This document shows, piece after piece, positions 60,361 to 64,000 of a stretch of 64,000 bases of DNA. Every line of letters begins with the position of its first letter. Position 1 is the first letter of the stretch. Both the position numbers and the translations under genes were made by a program. The stretch is from Candidatus Electrothrix rattekaaiensis (GTDB taxonomy: Bacteria > Desulfobacterota > Desulfobulbia > Desulfobulbales > Desulfobulbaceae): positions 62,001-126,000 of the forward strand of contig JAVQMD010000003.1 of assembly GCA_032595675.1 (NCBI GenBank), given 5' to 3'. The notes under the pieces were generated by a model. That model did not search any database. It was not told the origin of the DNA and saw only the letters and a list, made by a program, of their open reading frames with translations.

Positions 60361-60382
60361 CCCCATCCCCAAAGGGATGGGG
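60361..60382. terminator. Hairpin between convergent genes
   Basis: CCCCATCCC-CAAA-GGGATGGGG, perfect 9-bp arms, between yedE-like and the minus-strand barrel gene. No long T-tract, though T8 on the minus strand is 12-20 bases away, so termination is only likely. Confidence 0.5.
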
Positions 60383-60419
60383 AGGTTCCGACAAAATAAA
60401 AAAAAGTATTTCCTCTTGA

Positions 60420-61001
60420 TTAAAAAAGGAAATTGAGACCCAATTTAGCCAACCCAAAATCGTATTGATATTCTTCTTCTGAACCGGGCTGTGCTGTTTC
60501 GTTGTCTGTTTCCAAAAAGGTATAGCGATATTCAGTAAAAAGCTCCATGTTGTAGGAAATCGCAAGGTTCAAGCCCGCACCGATGTGGAACCCAACCTCG
60601 TCGTCCAGCTCCATATTAGAATTCATCGCACTGGAAACGGTCGGGTTTTTAAAGCTGATATCCGTATCAATGGTGTTGTAGTCCGCTCCGAAAAGCATGT
60701 AGCCATCCAGTTGTGGTCCTAACGGTCCTCTGAAGACAGCAGAAAGGCCGATTGAGGTCAGATCCTGGTCAATGGTGTAATCGGCACCTTCTATTTCATC
60801 ACTGAATTTTGTCACTGCGAGTTCAACGGAAAGTATCGGGTTGATAGGGAACTCCAACTGCCCGCCGAATCCTATTTCAGGTTCTTCAACATTACCCCCG
60901 GTTGAATAGGCTCCGTGTATACCGAGCCGAGAAGCTTGTGCCTGACCTGCCATGCCGACAAGCAGGGCGAGTATCCCGGTGTATATAATCCGTCGTTTCA
61001 T
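60420..61001 (-). CDS. Outer-membrane beta-barrel protein
   Basis: 193 aa from ATG 60999-61001 (AAAGGAG upstream). Signal peptide RRIIYTGILALLVGMAGQAQA; alternating strands (SRLGIHGAYSTGG, IGFGGQLEFP, MELFTEYRYTFLE) and the final LAKLGLNFLF end in Phe. It belongs to the small OmpW/porin-like class; pore or ligand unknown. Confidence 0.82.
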   Translation of the reverse strand: MKRRIIYTGILALLVGMAGQAQASRLGIHGAYSTGGNVEEPEIGFGGQLEFPINPILSVELAVTKFSDEIEGADYTIDQDLTSIGLSAVFRGPLGPQLDGYMLFGADYNTIDTDISFKNPTVSSAMNSNMELDDEVGFHIGAGLNLAISYNMELFTEYRYTFLETDNETAQPGSEEEYQYDFGLAKLGLNFLF

Positions 61002-61166
61002 GTGCATCTCCTTTCTTTGTTGTTGGTTGTCCGTCGATAGAAGCAAAAAGCAGCTAATTGCCGCCTCTGTTCAAGCATAGTAGCAGGATAACCGCAGCAG
61101 CTCAAGAAAAGAACTGAAATTGTAGGCCGTACCTGTTGCTTTTGTATGAAAAAAACAGCTGCCAGT

Positions 61167-61814
61167 TTAATGAGCAAATTTTATTTCAACCTGCTTCCTG
61201 ACCTCCTGACCTGATGCAATGAACAGGCCACGAACGGTATATATCCCTTCGGACTGAATAATATCCGGTCGGATGATCCATGTTTCAGTGAAGGAATGCG
61301 GGCTACCTCCGGGGATGGCAACCGGGGTCAATGCCTGGAGGAAAGACTTGCCGCTGCTCCATTGCCATATGCACTCACCGTCGAATTCCACAAAGAAGTC
61401 GTAGATCTGAGAAGTGGGGCAGATTCCCTTCCATATACTTCTATAGGGCCATTCAACTTCAAGAGTGAGATCAAATGGTTTGGGGGACGGAGACGACGGC
61501 ATCATGTTCACCCAGATTTCCTCTGCTTCAGGTTCCAGATCAACTTTAAGCCGTTGCTCCTTTATCTCCTCTGCTTGGCCATGAACATAGGGCGTGATGT
61601 TGTCGTAACGCAACTTTCCTCCTGCTATCTTTCCGCTGACCGTGACTTTGGTTCCCAGTGCCTTCTGGAGAACCGGATCTTCTGCCCAGAGTTGGGCCTG
61701 CTTGGCAAGAGGTAACTCGCTGTAATCGAACTGCTGCAGAAAATAATTCGGTCCTTCAGATTTACTGCCGATCAAATGGAGCTTGGAAAAAATAAATCCG
61801 TGAAATTCGCTCAT
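61167..61814 (-). CDS. BsuPI-domain protein (putative proteinase inhibitor-like)
   Basis: 215 aa from ATG 61812-61814 (AAAGGGAG upstream). The C-terminal part IYDFFVEFDGECIWQWSSGKSFLQAL and PGGSPHSFTETWIIRP resembles the BsuPI family, a beta-sandwich. The N-terminal half FHGFIFSKLHLIGSKSEGPNYFLQ is unassigned. No signal peptide, so cytosolic; actual inhibitor role not shown. Confidence 0.6.
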   Translation of the reverse strand: MSEFHGFIFSKLHLIGSKSEGPNYFLQQFDYSELPLAKQAQLWAEDPVLQKALGTKVTVSGKIAGGKLRYDNITPYVHGQAEEIKEQRLKVDLEPEAEEIWVNMMPSSPSPKPFDLTLEVEWPYRSIWKGICPTSQIYDFFVEFDGECIWQWSSGKSFLQALTPVAIPGGSPHSFTETWIIRPDIIQSEGIYTVRGLFIASGQEVRKQVEIKFAH

Positions 61815-61948
61815 AACCGTATCTCCCTTTTTGAAAAGAAACCGCATTCTATTGAATGCTAAATTTGTATGGTATCACGGATATTTGAAAAAGTAACTTG
61901 AAAACTCCCTGACTTCTCGAGATCTTTTTATTCATCATGCTCGTGAAA

Positions 61949-61988
61949 TAAAAAAAAGGCCGTCTGCGAAATTTCTGCAAACGACCTT
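61949..61988 (-). terminator. Rho-independent terminator of the SDR gene
   Basis: On the minus strand AAGGTCGTTTGC (61988-61977) pairs with GCAGACGGCCTT (61967-61956) over a 9-base loop, with two mismatches/wobbles, followed by a run of U from the A8 tract at 61949-61957. Confidence 0.8.
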
Positions 61989-62188
61989 GATGATATGACA
62001 ACTCTGTTGTCGGCCAATCTTGATGGCAATATGCTGCCCCAGAGACATCATATAACCCCCCTTTGTCAAGACAGGCACTAATAGCTTTGGTCCAGAGTTC
62101 TGTCAGGGCTTCATTCTGGTGTGTTTAAGTTGGTAGCCATAAAATATAAACTTAAACTCTGTATGGTGTGAGGGAAAGCTTGATCTTG

Positions 62189-63016
62189 CTACAGCACCCC
62201 ATTCGGCATATCTGGCACCCGCTCGCTGCCCAGTACAAAACCACCATCCATTCTGAGACAGGATCCGGTCATAAAATCAGCATCCCGGATGAGAAAAAGA
62301 ACAGCGCGGGCAACTTCATCGGGTGTGCCGGTTCGCCCTAAGAGCGTATGCTCCAGGAGCTGGCCCCTTTCTGCCTCGCTGAGTACTTCCCAGCCACGTG
62401 TCCCAAGGCCGTGCCGTTGGTCCACCAGGCCCAGCATTAATTCGTTCACCCGAATAGTCGGGGCTCCCAACCTAGCCCAGGTCTCAGTTAAAGACGTGAT
62501 TCCCCGGTTGGCAGCTGCATAGCCGTCATTAAAGAGTAGACCTGCCGGTCCTGAGCGTCCTGTAACAGCTGCTACAGAAGAAATATTTACAACAGCCGCC
62601 TGCTCAGCTTGACGGAGCAAGGGGAGACATTGATTAAAAACAAACCACTTGGCATGAAGGGTCGTTTCCACTTCCAGCTGCCACTGCTCCGCATTCACTG
62701 GACGACTGTAGCTGCCATGAACAACCGGCATTCCGCCTCGCTCAACATTATTAACAAGTACATGGAGTACACCGAATTCAACTTCCAAACGATCGACCAT
62801 TTCTCCTATAGCGACCGGATTACGCAGATCAACCTCCAAGGTGATATGCCCGGCCCCCATCTTGGAAAACTCAGCTTCCATTTCCCGGCAGGAATTCGGC
62901 CAGTCAAACCAAGGAAGAAAGAGACGCATTCCTTCGGAAGCCAATTTTCGGGCAATTGATCTCCCTAGCCCTCTGCTGGCTCCAAGAACCAATGCATTTT
63001 TTCTTTGTATTTTCAT
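62189..63016 (-). CDS. SDR-family oxidoreductase with altered YxxxK motif
   Basis: 275 aa. GASRGLGRSIARKLASEG is the NAD(P) loop, LVNNVERGG follows, and VNISSVAAVTG holds the catalytic Ser. The Tyr region reads DGYAAANRG: Tyr is present but the Lys of YxxxK is Asn (codon AAC). A lysine change usually lowers or abolishes SDR catalysis, so it may be a non-catalytic binder or use a different base. The C-terminus (GSCLRMDGGFVLGSERVPD) is typical SDR. Substrate unknown. Confidence 0.85.
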   Translation of the reverse strand: MKIQRKNALVLGASRGLGRSIARKLASEGMRLFLPWFDWPNSCREMEAEFSKMGAGHITLEVDLRNPVAIGEMVDRLEVEFGVLHVLVNNVERGGMPVVHGSYSRPVNAEQWQLEVETTLHAKWFVFNQCLPLLRQAEQAAVVNISSVAAVTGRSGPAGLLFNDGYAAANRGITSLTETWARLGAPTIRVNELMLGLVDQRHGLGTRGWEVLSEAERGQLLEHTLLGRTGTPDEVARAVLFLIRDADFMTGSCLRMDGGFVLGSERVPDMPNGVL

Positions 63017-63268
63017 TTACTCTCCTACTCAAAATCTGTGGTTGACATTCTGATCAGCGTCACCTATACGTCCCGAATTCTCAATACACTGAAAACTTCT
63101 TGAGTTCAAGAACACTCAATGGTTTAATGCAACTTATGTAAATTCAAGTCGTCAACTTGGCAAAATGCATCTTTATTTAACCGAGCAAAAGGCATAAATC
63201 CTCATGTCGCTTTTCGGCGCATTATCCAACTTGATTTCCACAAAGTAAATCCCTAACAAGGAAAAGAG

Positions 63269-63733
63269 ATGACTGAAGAAAAGGTAGAACAGCCGAATAT
63301 TCCTGTTTTTCGCATGCAAAAACTTTACATCAAAGATCTCTCATTTGAGAATCCCAATGCCCCACAAATATTTCTTCCGCAGGCCCAAGAGCCTAAAGTA
63401 GATTTCAACCTCCAGCTTGGTAACAAAAAAATTGATGATGATCATTATGAAATGACCATCTCCATTACCGCCAAGGTACTTGATCACAAAACTGACGATA
63501 CTGTAATGTTTGTGATCGAACTTGAGCATGCGGCTATCTTTCTGCTCAAGAACATCCCGGAGGAGCATATTCAGCGTGTTCTGGCCGTTGATTGCCCCCT
63601 GATGCTTTTCCCCTTTACCCGCCAGATTGCCTCCCAGCTTTCCGTTGATGGAGGTTTTATGCCCTTCCTTATGGAACCCATTAATTTTGTGGCACTGTAC
63701 GAAAAGGCCCAGCAGCAAAAGAAGGATTCATAA
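63269..63733 (+). CDS. secB: Protein-export chaperone SecB
   Basis: 154 aa. FRMQKLYIKDLSFENPNAP, the peptide-binding strands and VDCPLMLFPFTRQIASQLSVDGGFMPFLMEPINF are the SecB signature. It keeps preproteins unfolded and delivers them to SecA. A terminator lies 36 bases after the stop. Confidence 0.96.
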   Translation: MTEEKVEQPNIPVFRMQKLYIKDLSFENPNAPQIFLPQAQEPKVDFNLQLGNKKIDDDHYEMTISITAKVLDHKTDDTVMFVIELEHAAIFLLKNIPEEHIQRVLAVDCPLMLFPFTRQIASQLSVDGGFMPFLMEPINFVALYEKAQQQKKDS

Positions 63734-63768
63734 TAATCCTCTCAAACTGAATGAACACCACAAAAAAA

Positions 63769-63800
63769 AGCCCGAACAGCTAAGCTGTTCGGGCTTTTTT
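63769..63800 (+). terminator. Rho-independent terminator after secB
   Basis: AGCCCGAACAGC-TAA-GCTGTTCGGGCT, perfect 12-bp stem, followed by TTTTTT and preceded by A8, so it can work in both directions (also for the minus-strand gene at the right edge). Confidence 0.95.
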
Positions 63801-63839
63801 ACATCTTATCATACTACGCTTTGTTTCATTATCTCCTTT

Positions 63840-64000
63840 TCAAGGGAGGCCATACATTACAAAATTATTCATAAGCGCGGTTGTCGCCTTTCTGATTGCG
63901 TGCTCAAAAAGTGTATCGTACTGATTATCAGCGAGAACTGATTCTGGTGCGACCTTCACATCAACTCGATTCGTCCATACAACGCTTGCATCATAAGCAC
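63840..64000 (-). CDS. C-terminal end of an unidentified protein (runs off the right edge)
   Basis: About 52 residues (SVVWTNRVDVKVAPESVLAD, then YDTLFEHAIRKATTALMNNF, ending MYGLP) in one open minus-strand frame. It is too short to name. It ends 40 bases before the secB terminator, which would serve both genes. Confidence 0.55.
   Translation of the reverse strand, partial: AYDASVVWTNRVDVKVAPESVLADNQYDTLFEHAIRKATTALMNNFVMYGLP

Noticed and set aside
1-64000. tRNA, rRNA or intact insertion sequence
   Set aside because: Reading both strands I saw no tRNA-like T-arm consensus, no rRNA segments and no transposase frame.

Overview
The window looks like a chromosomal segment of a Gram-negative, anaerobic Desulfobacterota-type bacterium, probably a Desulfobulbales relative. 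A cable bacterium (Candidatus Electrothrix/Electronema) is possible, but this is inference: no 16S rRNA or other taxonomic marker is present. The Gram-negative signs are secB, outer-membrane barrels with a C-terminal Phe, a Wzz-like protein and a Cpx-like envelope-stress pair. The dispersed palindromic repeats, many toxin-antitoxin (TA) modules and many AAA-ATPase/nuclease genes suggest a repeat-rich, slowly eroding genome. I found no tRNA, rRNA, CRISPR array or intact insertion sequence.

Layout. 1-0.95 kb: a hipBA module cut by the left edge, with a clear palindromic operator. 1-7.3 kb: an ATPase-nuclease gene, then on the same strand an operon for a periplasmic molybdenum hydroxylase (IorA-like, IorB-like, XdhC-like, MocA-like), starting next to a relic of uvrA. 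7.5-11.4 kb: two exported cysteine-rich proteins, one with long Cys repeats and an outer-membrane barrel, separated by a hipB-hipA deletion relic. 11.5-17.8 kb: NlpC/P60-like protein, AmrS-like radical SAM enzyme, YpsA-like protein, galE and a CpxRA-like two-component system. 18-43.9 kb: an accessory/defence region. It holds a 1492-aa NACHT-like NTPase with a C-terminal nuclease motif in line with a RelE/Xre pair; brnTA; a 2009-aa helicase-nuclease-helicase; a 9-kb stretch of TA modules and gene relics; and a compact three-gene operon with two BrxD-like (DUF2791) ATPases. 44.3-54 kb: housekeeping and envelope genes (rsgA, metF, VF530-like, tpx, two DUF4405 membrane proteins, Spy/CpxP-like, EF-hand, Wzz-like). 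53.8-60.3 kb: a plus-strand cluster of an SLC13 permease, two substrate-binding-like proteins, two TPR proteins, a beta-helix protein and a YedE-like transporter. 60.4-64 kb: outer-membrane barrel, BsuPI-domain protein, SDR, secB and a partial gene at the right edge.

The accessory region is the most interesting part. The three-gene ATPase operon and the giant helicase are on one strand and may be halves of one defence-type system pushed apart by TA genes and relics. Both ends of the helicase reading frame run into relic DNA, and the frame carries four dispersed palindromic repeats, all read in the same frame. The YedE/PhnD-like/beta-helix cluster and the Cys-repeat barrel protein are the best envelope-side candidates for something undescribed. 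All functional links between genes here are inferred from position and domain content.
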